From an uncultured Mucispirillum sp. (GTDB taxonomy: Bacteria; Chrysiogenota; Deferribacteres; Deferribacterales; Mucispirillaceae), in NCBI GenBank assembly GCA_947177675.1, contig CAMWVK010000086.1, positions 1 to 6,693 on the forward strand: a stretch of 6,693 nucleotides of DNA, written 5' to 3'. Each line of letters opens with the position of its first letter. Position 1 is the stretch's first letter. The notes under the pieces were generated by a model, which saw nothing but the letters and a program-made list of their open reading frames with translations, had not been told where the DNA came from and did no database searches. Positions 1-6,333 of the stretch are shown here, piece by piece. The position numbers were made by a program, and so were the translations under genes.

Positions 1-1326
1 GATATATATATAGAAGTTCTTAAAATTGTTAGACAAAATGAAAAAGATTTTGCACTTGTTCCAGTGGAAAATTCTTTGACAGCTGTAGAGTATGTATTAA
101 AAATGAAACGCATTAAAGATGAAAATTTTTTGCAGGAAAGAATAGAAAAAGGACTTATTACTGTCCATGATATGCAGCATATTGGAAGACAAGTGGCTTT
201 ACTTTTTAAAAAATTAGAGCCTGCTCCAAAAGACGAAGAATTTGATACACATTTTGATGTTGTAAAATTTAATGCAGTTGAAAATTTTAACCAGACAGAA
301 AAATATATTTCATCATTAATTGATAAAGAAAGCTATGAATATATTATGTCTAAAACTCTTGCTTTTCTTGAAGAAAATAAAAATGTTTTTCTTAAAAGAG
401 CAGAGGAAGGATACATTAAAAATGGTCATGGTGATTTAAGGCTTGAGCATATTTATTTTAATGATGATGAAACTGTCGGCTTAATTGACTGTATAGAGTT
501 TAATAAAAGATTTCGTTTTAATGATGTAATTTCAGAAGCATCATTTTTATCTATGGAGCTTGACAGCATGGGCAGAACAGATTTAGCAGATGGCTTTTTA
601 TCTGGTTTTTTATCTGTTTTTAATGATGAATTAAGTTTAAAATTAATCAACTATTATAGATGCTACCTTGCTTATGTAAGAGCAAAAGTAACATGTTTTT
701 TAGTTGATGGTAAAGATAAATCATGGGATTTATATGACACAAAAGTTAATGAAATAAAAAAATTAATTGATATGTCATTATTTTATGCAAAATCAATGGA
801 ACAAAATAATCTTGTATTTTTTGGGTTAATGGGAACAGGAAAATCTAAAAACGCAGCTGGATTTGTTAAAAGATTTCCTGCGGCATTGTTTGTTTCTGAT
901 GTAATTAGAAAACAGATTGAAGGAATGGATATTACTGACAGGCAGTATATTGACTGGGGCACAGGCATATATTCACATGAAAATTCTATAAAGCTGTATA
1001 ACACATTAGGTCAGTATGTTGAAGAAAAACATAAAGTCGGCAGAATGAGTGTTGTAGATGCATCTTTTACTAAAAAAGCATATTTAGATGAATATTTAAA
1101 GTCTAATACAGGTAAAGCTGCATTTATAGAATTTGATGCACCAAAAGATATAATTAAAGCAAGGCTTGCAAAAAGAGAAAAATCAAATACTGTAACTGAT
1201 GGCAGAATAGAGATTGCTGAAAAGCAAAGAGAAACAGCTAATATGCCACAAGCTGATTTAAAAATTATTACAACTGGAAATGTAGATAATAATATAGAGG
1301 AAATAAAGAAATTTTTAATCAAATGA
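1..1326 (+). CDS. Aminoglycoside phosphotransferase-fold / P-loop kinase fusion protein (5' end outside window)
   Basis: The reading frame is open from the first base, so the start lies left of the window; the GTG at 64 is only the first internal start-like codon. Of 441 visible residues, the first half is an APH/choline-kinase-like fold: VEYVLKMKR near residues 29-37, a catalytic loop HGDLRLEH with His143 and Asp145 (numbered from base 1), and the metal-binding Asp163 in LIDCIEF. The second half is a P-loop kinase domain with Walker A GLMGTGKS (nt 823-846, Lys281). This order matches the family usually annotated as bifunctional aminoglycoside phosphotransferase/ATP-binding protein, of about 500 residues, so perhaps 60-80 residues are missing. 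The true substrate of this family is unclear, and resistance should not be assumed. The usual loop Asn (HxDxxxxN) is His150 here. The stop overlaps the next start in ATGA, implying translational coupling. The family call is firm; the function is not. Confidence 0.85.
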   Translation, partial: DIYIEVLKIVRQNEKDFALVPVENSLTAVEYVLKMKRIKDENFLQERIEKGLITVHDMQHIGRQVALLFKKLEPAPKDEEFDTHFDVVKFNAVENFNQTEKYISSLIDKESYEYIMSKTLAFLEENKNVFLKRAEEGYIKNGHGDLRLEHIYFNDDETVGLIDCIEFNKRFRFNDVISEASFLSMELDSMGRTDLADGFLSGFLSVFNDELSLKLINYYRCYLAYVRAKVTCFLVDGKDKSWDLYDTKVNEIKKLIDMSLFYAKSMEQNNLVFFGLMGTGKSKNAAGFVKRFPAALFVSDVIRKQIEGMDITDRQYIDWGTGIYSHENSIKLYNTLGQYVEEKHKVGRMSVVDASFTKKAYLDEYLKSNTGKAAFIEFDAPKDIIKARLAKREKSNTVTDGRIEIAEKQRETANMPQADLKIITTGNVDNNIEEIKKFLIK

Positions 1327-2327
1327 AATCAAATTATACAATAAGAAGACTTAATTCTCCATTTGATGACAGTGGTATATTTGTTAGAAATGTATATATG
1401 AAAAAAGCACTGCTTTTTGACTGCGGCAGGCTTGGAAATATTAATAATTCAGAAATAAATGATATTTCTCATGTGTTTATAAGTCATACTCATATAGATC
1501 ATTTTAGTGGGTTTGACAGATTTTTAAGAACAGCTTTGCTTTCTGGAAATACTTTTACTTTCTTTGGTCCAGCTGGGTTTATTAATAATATAAAAGGAAA
1601 GCTGGCAGGTTATACATGGAATTTAATATATGATTATGATATTTCGTTTATTGCAATAGAACTTTTAGAAGAGGGTATGAAAGGGGCAGTATTTGCTGCA
1701 AAAAATGGTTTTAAAGAAGAAAACTTTACAGTTAATAAAAGTTATCTTATATTAAATGATAATTTTCATTTAGAATATGAATTTTTTGACCATGGTATAA
1801 CATCTGTAGGTTACAGAGTAAAAGAGCCAAAACGAATATCTATTAATAAAGATGAAATGGAGAAATACGGGTTTAAAAAAGGTCCATGGATTAAATTATT
1901 AAAAGATGCTTTATTAAATAACAGCAGCAATGATATAATAAATGTTGATACAGTTTTAGGTATTAAGCAGTATTATATTAATGAGTTAGCAGAAAAGCTG
2001 GCAGAATATCCTGCATGTCAGGATATTACATATATTACAGATACAGCACCAAGTTTTTCTAATTATAAAAAAGCAGTAAAGCTTGCAAAAGACAGCCATA
2101 TATTATTAATAGAGTCTGTTTTTATGAACAATGATATAATACATGCAATAGAAAAGAAGCATTTGTCAATAGGTGTATCAAAAGCAGTTTATAAAAATTC
2201 AAATTCTGATTTTGTGTCATTTGGTCATTTTGCACCAAAATATGATAGAATGCGAGATGTATTTTTTCAAGAATTATATGCTGATTTAGATATGAATAAA
2301 ATAATAAAATTAGAATTAAACAGGTGA
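1323..2327 (+). CDS. RNase Z-like metallo-beta-lactamase-fold hydrolase
   Basis: This 334-residue protein has a complete set of likely zinc ligands for an MBL-fold hydrolase of the RNase Z / phosphodiesterase branch: SHTHIDH (His55, His57, Asp59, His60), His157 in FFDHG, Asp240 in YITDTAP (compare GDTRP in RNase Z) and His302 in GHFAPKY (compare THxSxRY). The N-terminus lacks the classic GTGSG start of RNase Z, and the region between residues 60 and 240 is divergent. It may be a tRNA 3'-processing enzyme, a cyclic-nucleotide phosphodiesterase or another metal-dependent hydrolase. It appears soluble and cytoplasmic, with no signal peptide. ATG at 1323 overlaps the upstream stop by 4 nt. A GAGG at 1297-1300 is too far upstream to be a normal Shine-Dalgarno site, so coupling to the upstream gene is likely. 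A tRNA gene lying 4 kb away is not evidence for RNase Z function. Confidence 0.82.
   Translation: MKSNYTIRRLNSPFDDSGIFVRNVYMKKALLFDCGRLGNINNSEINDISHVFISHTHIDHFSGFDRFLRTALLSGNTFTFFGPAGFINNIKGKLAGYTWNLIYDYDISFIAIELLEEGMKGAVFAAKNGFKEENFTVNKSYLILNDNFHLEYEFFDHGITSVGYRVKEPKRISINKDEMEKYGFKKGPWIKLLKDALLNNSSNDIINVDTVLGIKQYYINELAEKLAEYPACQDITYITDTAPSFSNYKKAVKLAKDSHILLIESVFMNNDIIHAIEKKHLSIGVSKAVYKNSNSDFVSFGHFAPKYDRMRDVFFQELYADLDMNKIIKLELNR
2322..2326 (+). promoter_or_regulatory. Ribosome binding site deciding a TTG start
   Basis: AGGTG lies 5 nt before TTG at 2332 and overlaps the stop codon of the upstream hydrolase gene. The next in-frame Met codon falls well inside the alpha/beta-hydrolase fold, after the oxyanion motif. 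TTG is therefore the only sensible start. Confidence 0.6.
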
Positions 2328-2331
2328 AAAA

Positions 2332-3141
2332 TTGCTGCATCCATTTAATAAAATAGAAAAATCAGCAGAAGAAATTTATAAGTATGATTTATTAAAAGCA
2401 GAAAGTGCTGGTGCGATTGGTGATGGTAATAAACCATATTTTCGCAGACATTCAGATAAAGGTGTTCTTTTAATTCATGGGTTTGCTGCTGCATCAGATG
2501 AACTTATGCCTCTTGCTTATGAGCTTGAAAAATATGATATTAGTGTATATGTTGTAAGAGTTGCAGGACATGGATGCACACTTGATAATTTCTATAAAAC
2601 TACTTATTTAGACTGGTATGACAGTATTTCTGCGGGATATAATGCTCTTGCATCATTTTGCTCAAAAATCTGTATTGCTGGGCAGTCTAATGGTGGTTTA
2701 TTAGCTACAGCAGCAGCAAAATTTAATAAATGCGACTGTATAGCACTTTTGGCACCTGCTTATAAAGTAAATATATTAGGTTTCTTTCTTATAAAATATA
2801 TAAGAAAAATTATAAAAAATATACCAAGGCATTTAAAAGAAATAGAATACAACTATCCTGTTTTCCCAACTGAGCAGACTTACCAGCTGAAACTGCTGCA
2901 GGATGAAGTTTTAAACTATGTGAAAGATATAAATATACCTGTTTTACTTGCTGTTTCTGAAAAAGATGTATTAATATCATCAAAAGAAGCTGTGAAAAAA
3001 GTAAATGAATTGGTTTCAAATGATAAAACAATATATAAATATAATAATAAATTATATAATGTAAAACATATTTTAACAGAAAAACATTCAGTGAAAATTA
3101 TCAGCGATATTGCAGAATGGATAAAGGAGAAATTAGCATAA
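2332..3141 (+). CDS. Alpha/beta hydrolase, carboxylesterase / monoacylglycerol-lipase type
   Basis: This is a 269-residue serine hydrolase of the Est30-like carboxylesterase group (COG1647 / serine aminopeptidase S33 fold). The oxyanion-hole strand reads LLIHGF (His49-Gly50-Phe51). The nucleophile elbow is GQSNGG with Ser119, the acid is probably Asp212 in SEKDVLIS, and the base is probably His252 in EKHSV; His246 is the alternative. A central segment, VAGHG followed by DWYDSISAGY, resembles the GHG and DWW...GY region of Geobacillus Est30. The family hydrolyses short-chain esters or monoacylglycerols; the natural substrate here is unknown. No signal peptide is visible, so it is probably cytoplasmic, though a hydrophobic, basic stretch near 145-163 (a likely cap region) could touch membranes or lipid. 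It starts at TTG with an AGGTG site and ends one base into the proC start (TAATG), so it is co-transcribed with its neighbours. Confidence 0.85.
   Translation: MLHPFNKIEKSAEEIYKYDLLKAESAGAIGDGNKPYFRRHSDKGVLLIHGFAAASDELMPLAYELEKYDISVYVVRVAGHGCTLDNFYKTTYLDWYDSISAGYNALASFCSKICIAGQSNGGLLATAAAKFNKCDCIALLAPAYKVNILGFFLIKYIRKIIKNIPRHLKEIEYNYPVFPTEQTYQLKLLQDEVLNYVKDINIPVLLAVSEKDVLISSKEAVKKVNELVSNDKTIYKYNNKLYNVKHILTEKHSVKIISDIAEWIKEKLA
3123..3130 (+). promoter_or_regulatory. Shine-Dalgarno site for proC
   Basis: AAAGGAGA lies 10 nt before ATG 3141, inside the last codons of the upstream hydrolase gene. It favours the start at 3141 over an in-frame ATG at 3117, which would lie upstream of the site and add eight residues ahead of the Rossmann strand. 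Confidence 0.7.
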
Positions 3142-3941
3142 TGTTAGGTATAATAGGGGCGGGCAATATGGCAGAAGCTGTGATTGCAGGTATTTTAAAG
3201 TCAAAAACATTAGATTGTAAAGATATAATTGTATCAAATTATAATATAAACAAAGCTGAAAAATTGTCATTAAAATATGGTGCTGTTACAGCAGATAATA
3301 TAGCTGTAATTAAAAACAGCAGTATTATTCTGCTTGCAGTTAAGCCCTATGTGGTAATTAATACTTTAGAATTATATCAAAATGAACTTGCAGATAAAGT
3401 TGTAGTTTCAGTTGCTGCAGGAATAAGTATTAATGATATGGAAAAGGTAAATACAAGGCTTAAAATCATCAGAACAATGCCAAATACTCCTGTTCAGATA
3501 TGCGAGGGAGTGCTGGCTTATGTTTATGGTGCAAATATTTCAGAAAATGATAAAACTCTTTTTAAATCTATCTTTTCTAAACTAGGTATGTTTATTGAAA
3601 TAGATGAAAGTAAAATAGATGCAGTATCATCACTAACAGGCTGTTCTCCAGCATATATATACCAGATAATAGAAGCGATGAGTGATGCAGGTGTTAAAAT
3701 GGGACTTCCGCGAGAACTTGCAATATCATTATCTGCAATGGCGGTGCAGGGATCTGGGGGAATGGTATATAACACAGGAACTCATCCTGCTGTTTTAAAA
3801 GATAAAGTTACATCACCAGCAGGCTCTACAATAGAAGGGCTGGCAGAATTAGAATCAAAAGGTGTGAGAGGTGCAGTTATATCTGCATTATATAAAGCAT
3901 ACGAAAAAACATTACTATTTTCAAAAAAGGAAGGCATGTAA
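3141..3941 (+). CDS. proC: Pyrroline-5-carboxylate reductase
   Basis: ProC reduces L-1-pyrroline-5-carboxylate to L-proline with NAD(P)H, the last step of proline synthesis in the cytoplasm. The 266-residue product has the normal family length. It begins directly with the Rossmann strand MLGIIGAGNMAEA (GxGxxA at Gly6, Gly8, Ala11), followed by the AVKP turn at 66-69 and MPNTP at 113-117. The C-terminal helical dimerisation/substrate domain carries GCSPAY (167-172), the helix around DAGVKMGLPRE, and the P5CR signature region DKVTSPAGSTIEGLAELE from about 221. All expected motifs are present and the gene looks intact. ATG 3141 is chosen for its Shine-Dalgarno site and for alignment with other ProC N-termini. 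It overlaps the upstream stop by 1 nt and sits 3 nt before the next gene. No proA or proB is visible here. Confidence 0.96.
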   Translation: MLGIIGAGNMAEAVIAGILKSKTLDCKDIIVSNYNINKAEKLSLKYGAVTADNIAVIKNSSIILLAVKPYVVINTLELYQNELADKVVVSVAAGISINDMEKVNTRLKIIRTMPNTPVQICEGVLAYVYGANISENDKTLFKSIFSKLGMFIEIDESKIDAVSSLTGCSPAYIYQIIEAMSDAGVKMGLPRELAISLSAMAVQGSGGMVYNTGTHPAVLKDKVTSPAGSTIEGLAELESKGVRGAVISALYKAYEKTLLFSKKEGM

Positions 3942-3944
3942 TTT

Positions 3945-4373
3945 ATGAAAAATATAGTATCTACAATAATAGTTTTTGGCTCAATTTTTATACTGATAGT
4001 TGCAGGAGCATTTATATTTGATAAATTTAATGGATTTGGTTTAATAGATAATGTAGACAACTCTCTTAACAGTGGTATAAAAAAAGTTCTTGAAAATGAA
4101 GGAGAAAATATTGCTGTAAATAAAACTGAGAAAGAGGAAAAAAATATAAAGGAGAATTACTATACCAAAGATAATATTTTAGATAATACAAGTGATAATA
4201 TCTGCGATAATGTAATAATTACTACTAATGATAATATATCTAATACTGATAATCAGTCAGATAATATAACAGTTGATAATCAAACAATGGATAATAAAAG
4301 TATAATGAATGATAATCAAACATTAGATAATAATACTCCATCTGATAATACGACAGATGGAATGTATATTTAA
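3945..4373 (+). CDS. Small membrane-anchored protein with Asp-Asn repeat tail, function unknown
   Basis: I do not recognise this 142-residue protein. Residues about 4-25 form one hydrophobic helix with Lys2 before it and acidic residues after it, so the likely topology is N-terminus inside and tail outside the cytoplasmic membrane. No lipobox Cys follows the helix. Residues 26-75 are mixed and charged (KTEKEEKNIKEN). From about residue 75 to 137 the chain is low complexity with twelve Asp-Asn pairs separated by one to seven residues, mostly small or polar; two more pairs lie just after the helix (IDNVDN). Such a tail should be disordered and acidic and could bind cations or act as a spacer, but that is inference. 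The start ATG has AAGGAAGG 10 nt upstream (3927-3934), and the gene follows proC by 3 nt, so translation is credible. Its stop overlaps that of the convergent PAP2 gene. Confidence 0.72.
   Translation: MKNIVSTIIVFGSIFILIVAGAFIFDKFNGFGLIDNVDNSLNSGIKKVLENEGENIAVNKTEKEEKNIKENYYTKDNILDNTSDNICDNVIITTNDNISNTDNQSDNITVDNQTMDNKSIMNDNQTLDNNTPSDNTTDGMYI
4150..4350 (+). repeat. Degenerate GATAAT (Asp-Asn) repeat region within the small membrane protein gene
   Basis: All twelve Asp-Asn pairs of the tail are encoded by the same hexamer GATAAT, whereas one pair nearer the membrane helix uses GACAAC. Two 22-nt copies (4275-4296 and 4311-4332), 36 nt apart, differ at only about three positions, which suggests past duplication of a 12-codon unit. 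The rest is irregularly spaced, not a perfect tandem array. Confidence 0.6.
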
Positions 4374-4380
4374 TTTTTTT
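4333..4380 (+). terminator. Possible intrinsic terminator at the convergent gene junction
   Basis: CCATCTG (4338-4344) and CAGATGG (4354-4360) form a perfect 7-bp stem with a 9-nt loop, extendable outward with one mismatch and a wobble pair to about 4333/4365. A run of seven T follows at 4374-4380. The hairpin lies within the last codons of the plus-strand gene, and the gap between stem and T run is longer than usual, so the call is tentative. No T run follows it in the minus direction. Confidence 0.35.
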
Positions 4381-5083
4381 GAATTGTATCAGGCAGCTCA
4401 TCATTAGGGTAGAAGAATTTATAAATCAATGTAATTGTAAGCCATGTAAAAAAGAATGCAAATACTACATCTGTAAAAAAATGTCTTCCTTGAAAAATCC
4501 TTATAAAGCCAACTAATGCACCAAAAATAAAGCCTGAAGTGCATATAATATGTCTTAATCGTGTTCTGAAAAGCAGTCCTATCGCCATAAATGTAAATGC
4601 AAAAGATGCATGACCTGAAACAAATGAACAGTTTTTATCACACTGGTCAGATATTACAAAAGGTGGCTGAAAAACTTTTGTGCCGCCATACTCTGTAATA
4701 TGTGCTGGTCTAGGTCTTCCAACATGGTCTTTTAATAGACTGTTTACAACAATACCCGGAGCCATAATAATTATAACAATAAAAAATATTAAAGCTTTTC
4801 TTGGCAGTCCAAATAGTTTAATATTTTTAAATAAATTTAAAAGCAGCATAGTAATAAGTATAATAATTACTGCAATAGTTAAATAGTATGCTCCTTCATA
4901 TATGATAAGTCCAAAAGTATTATTTGCAAGATAAAAATCATTTTCATTATAAAAAAGATTTGTAATAAGAATATCTATATAAGAGAATTTATAGGCAAGT
5001 ATTCCCAGCACTATAAAAAATGCTAGAAATACTTTATGTTCTATTATATATTCTTTTAATAAGATGAATATATTTTTAATCAT
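4370..5083 (-). CDS. PAP2-family membrane phosphatase
   Basis: This 237-residue integral membrane protein carries the three-part PAP2 signature. Motif 1 is KDHVGRPRP (KX6RP; Lys118, Arg125, Pro126), motif 2 is CSFVSGH (His158, Val in place of the usual Pro), and motif 3 is Arg195-X5-His201-X3-Asp205 (Ile replaces the usual Ser before Arg). About six transmembrane helices are visible, near residues 18-34, 58-84, 96-114, 160-172, 180-194 and 206-223. The family removes phosphate from lipid phosphates such as undecaprenyl diphosphate, phosphatidate or lipid A; the CSFVSGH form also occurs in lipid A phosphatase-like members, but the substrate is not decided by sequence. ATG 5083 is 1 nt after the leuB stop. 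In-frame ATGs at 5110 and 5134 would overlap leuB and add a polar extension without a better Shine-Dalgarno site. Co-transcription with leuB is likely. Confidence 0.88.
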   Translation of the reverse strand: MIKNIFILLKEYIIEHKVFLAFFIVLGILAYKFSYIDILITNLFYNENDFYLANNTFGLIIYEGAYYLTIAVIIILITMLLLNLFKNIKLFGLPRKALIFFIVIIIMAPGIVVNSLLKDHVGRPRPAHITEYGGTKVFQPPFVISDQCDKNCSFVSGHASFAFTFMAIGLLFRTRLRHIICTSGFIFGALVGFIRIFQGRHFFTDVVFAFFFTWLTITLIYKFFYPNDELPDTIQKN

Positions 5084-5084
5084 A

Positions 5085-6164
5085 TTATTTAATTCTACTG
5101 ATGATTTCATTACCCATTTCAGATGTAGAAACAATTTTTACATCTTTTGATTCGCCAGCAATATCACGAGTGCGAACATTTGCAGATAAAGTGTCTGCAA
5201 CAGCATTTTCTATAGCTTTTGCTTCTTTATCAAGTTTAAAGCTGTAACGAAGCATTAATGCTGCAGAAAGAATTTGTGCAACAGGGTTTGCAATGCCTTG
5301 ACCAGCTATATCTGGAGCAGAGCCGCCAATAGGCTCATATAAACCAAAACCACTTTCATTAATAGATGCAGATGGCAGCATACCAAGAGAGCCTGAAAGC
5401 ATAGCAGCCTCATCACTTAAAATATCGCCAAACATATTTTCTGTTAAGATAACATCAAATTGTGCCGGCCAGCGAACAAGCTGCATAGCTGCATTATCAA
5501 CAAACATATGACTTAATTCAATATCAGAATATTCTTTTTCATGGAGTTCTGTAACAATTTTTCTCCATAATATGCTTGTCATAAGAACATTTGCTTTATC
5601 TACACTGCATACTTTTTTATTACGAAGTCTAGCTGCTTCAAAAGCTTTTATGGCAATTCTTGTAATTTCTTCTTCTTTGTATGCCATAGTATCAACAGCA
5701 GATTTGCCGTCTTCTGCAATTTTTTTTGGCTGACCAAAATAAATACCGCCAGTTAATTCTCTGAAAAATATTATATCTATGCCGTCTTTTACAAGTTCAT
5801 GTTTAAGTGAGCTTGCATGAGAAAGGCTTGGGAATATTTTAACAGGCCGCAGGTTTGCAAATAAATTAAAGTGTTTTCTTAAAGGAAGCAATGCACCTCT
5901 TTCTGGCTGTTTTTCTGGTGGCAGACTTTCCCATTTAGGGCCACCTACAGAGCCAAAGAGAACTGCATTAGAGTTTTCACAAAGCTTGATTGTTTCTTCA
6001 GGAAGTGGTGTGCCTGTTTTATCATAAGCTATGCCGCCAACATATCCTTCTTTAAATTCAAATGTATGATTGTATTTTTTTGCTATAACATCAAGCACTT
6101 TCAATGCTTCTGCCATCACTTCTGGACCGATACCGTCACCAGATAATACTGCAATTTTATTCAT
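5085..6164 (-). CDS. leuB: 3-isopropylmalate dehydrogenase
   Basis: LeuB oxidatively decarboxylates 3-isopropylmalate to 2-oxoisocaproate with NAD+, the third step of leucine synthesis in the cytoplasm. The product of 359 residues has the family length. Visible motifs are GDGIGPEV near the N-terminus, the substrate arginines Arg96 ([12 protein letters not shown]), Arg106 and Arg135 in [12 protein letters not shown], Tyr142, catalytic Lys190 in DKANVL, metal-binding Asp223, Asp247 and Asp251 ([14 protein letters not shown]), and the cofactor segment [19 protein letters not shown], which resembles the [12 protein letters not shown] form of E. coli Leu[11 protein letters not shown] separates it from isocitrate dehydrogenase. 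ATG 6164 is preceded by GGAGG at 5 nt; an in-frame ATG at 6191 would lie upstream of that site. It is followed 1 nt later by the PAP2 gene. No other leu genes are in the window, so the pathway is not clustered on this side. Confidence 0.97.
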   Translation of the reverse strand: MNKIAVLSGDGIGPEVMAEALKVLDVIAKKYNHTFEFKEGYVGGIAYDKTGTPLPEETIKLCENSNAVLFGSVGGPKWESLPPEKQPERGALLPLRKHFNLFANLRPVKIFPSLSHASSLKHELVKDGIDIIFFRELTGGIYFGQPKKIAEDGKSAVDTMAYKEEEITRIAIKAFEAARLRNKKVCSVDKANVLMTSILWRKIVTELHEKEYSDIELSHMFVDNAAMQLVRWPAQFDVILTENMFGDILSDEAAMLSGSLGMLPSASINESGFGLYEPIGGSAPDIAGQGIANPVAQILSAALMLRYSFKLDKEAKAIENAVADTLSANVRTRDIAGESKDVKIVSTSEMGNEIISRIK

Positions 6165-6169
6165 TATTG

Positions 6170-6174
6170 CCTCC
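6170..6174 (-). promoter_or_regulatory. Shine-Dalgarno site for leuB
   Basis: GGAGG on the minus strand ends 5 nt before ATG 6164. It fixes the leuB start and excludes the nine-residue longer form. Confidence 0.8.
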
Positions 6175-6202
6175 AAAAATAATTTAAACAAATTGAGTTT
6201 AT

Positions 6203-6213
6203 ATTATATAGCA
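6203..6213 (-). promoter_or_regulatory. Probable leuB promoter, extended -10
   Basis: On the minus strand TGCTATATAAT (6213-6203) contains the extended -10 TGnTATATA and an overlapping TATAAT. A start near 6195-6199 would leave a leader of about 30-35 nt. There is no good TTGACA-like -35 at 16-18 nt, where the inverted repeat at 6222-6240 sits. A second, weaker choice is TTGAAA (6224-6219) with TAAACT 17 nt downstream. Confidence 0.45.
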
Positions 6214-6221
6214 ATAATTTT

Positions 6222-6240
6222 CAAGGTATAATTTACCTTG
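6222..6240. promoter_or_regulatory. Operator-like perfect inverted repeat upstream of leuB
   Basis: CAAGGTA and TACCTTG form a perfect 7-bp inverted repeat around a TAATT centre. It covers the -35 position of the extended -10 leuB promoter. No T run follows in either direction, so a protein-binding site is more likely than a terminator. The binding factor is unknown. Confidence 0.45.
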
Positions 6241-6254
6241 CAGTTCCCAAATGA

Positions 6255-6281
6255 TAAATTCTATACGGGGTAAATTCTATA
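6255..6281. repeat. 11-nt direct repeat between leuB and the tRNA
   Basis: TAAATTCTATA occurs at 6255-6265 and again at 6271-6281, a period of 16 nt. The copies lie between the leuB inverted repeat and the tRNA promoter. They may be paired regulator sites or chance in AT-rich DNA. Confidence 0.35.
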
Positions 6282-6292
6282 TGGTAATATTT

Positions 6293-6322
6293 TTGTTGTA
6301 TTTTTTAAAAAATTGATATATA
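6293..6322 (+). promoter_or_regulatory. Probable tRNA-Gly promoter
   Basis: An extended -10, TGATATATA (6314-6322), is preceded by a weak -35 TTGTTG at 6293-6298 with an 18-nt spacer. Transcription would start about 5-7 nt before the mature tRNA 5' end at 6334, leaving a very short leader. Confidence 0.45.
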
Positions 6323-6333
6323 AAAGTTTTATT

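Noticed and set aside
46..78. FALVPVENS resembles the VPVENS motif of prephenate dehydratase
   Set aside because: The frame runs straight on into VEYVLKMKR and HGDL of the APH-like fold, and no other prephenate dehydratase motif follows, so the similarity is chance.
1011..1322. 103-codon open frame antisense to the APH/P-loop gene
   Set aside because: It is a shadow of a well-supported gene, with no Shine-Dalgarno site, recognisable motif or independent context. The other antisense frames under the plus-strand genes (for example 453-650, 2122-2340, 3524-3775, 3782-4060) were dropped for the same reason.
3117..3140. Eight-residue longer start for proC
   Set aside because: The good Shine-Dalgarno site at 3123-3130 lies downstream of that ATG, and ProC proteins normally begin just before the Rossmann strand.
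4150..4350. GATAAT array as a Fur-box cluster or CRISPR-like repeat
   Set aside because: The hexamers are irregularly spaced, in frame and explained by Asp-Asn codons; there are no uniform repeats and spacers and no promoter beside them.
4680..4886. 68-codon plus-strand frame inside the PAP2 gene
   Set aside because: It lies opposite the transmembrane and catalytic segments of PAP2; its hydrophobic look follows from the complementary AT-rich sequence.
5084..5134. Longer PAP2 starts overlapping leuB (ATG at 5110 or 5134)
   Set aside because: They overlap the conserved leuB C-terminus, have no clear Shine-Dalgarno site and add a polar extension. The start at 5083 fits a 1-nt coupled junction, although its own site is weak, so the 5110 start is not fully excluded.
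6222..6240. Inverted repeat upstream of leuB as an intrinsic terminator
   Set aside because: The stem is only 7 bp, AT-rich, and has no T run on either strand; the adjacent gene starts rather than ends there.
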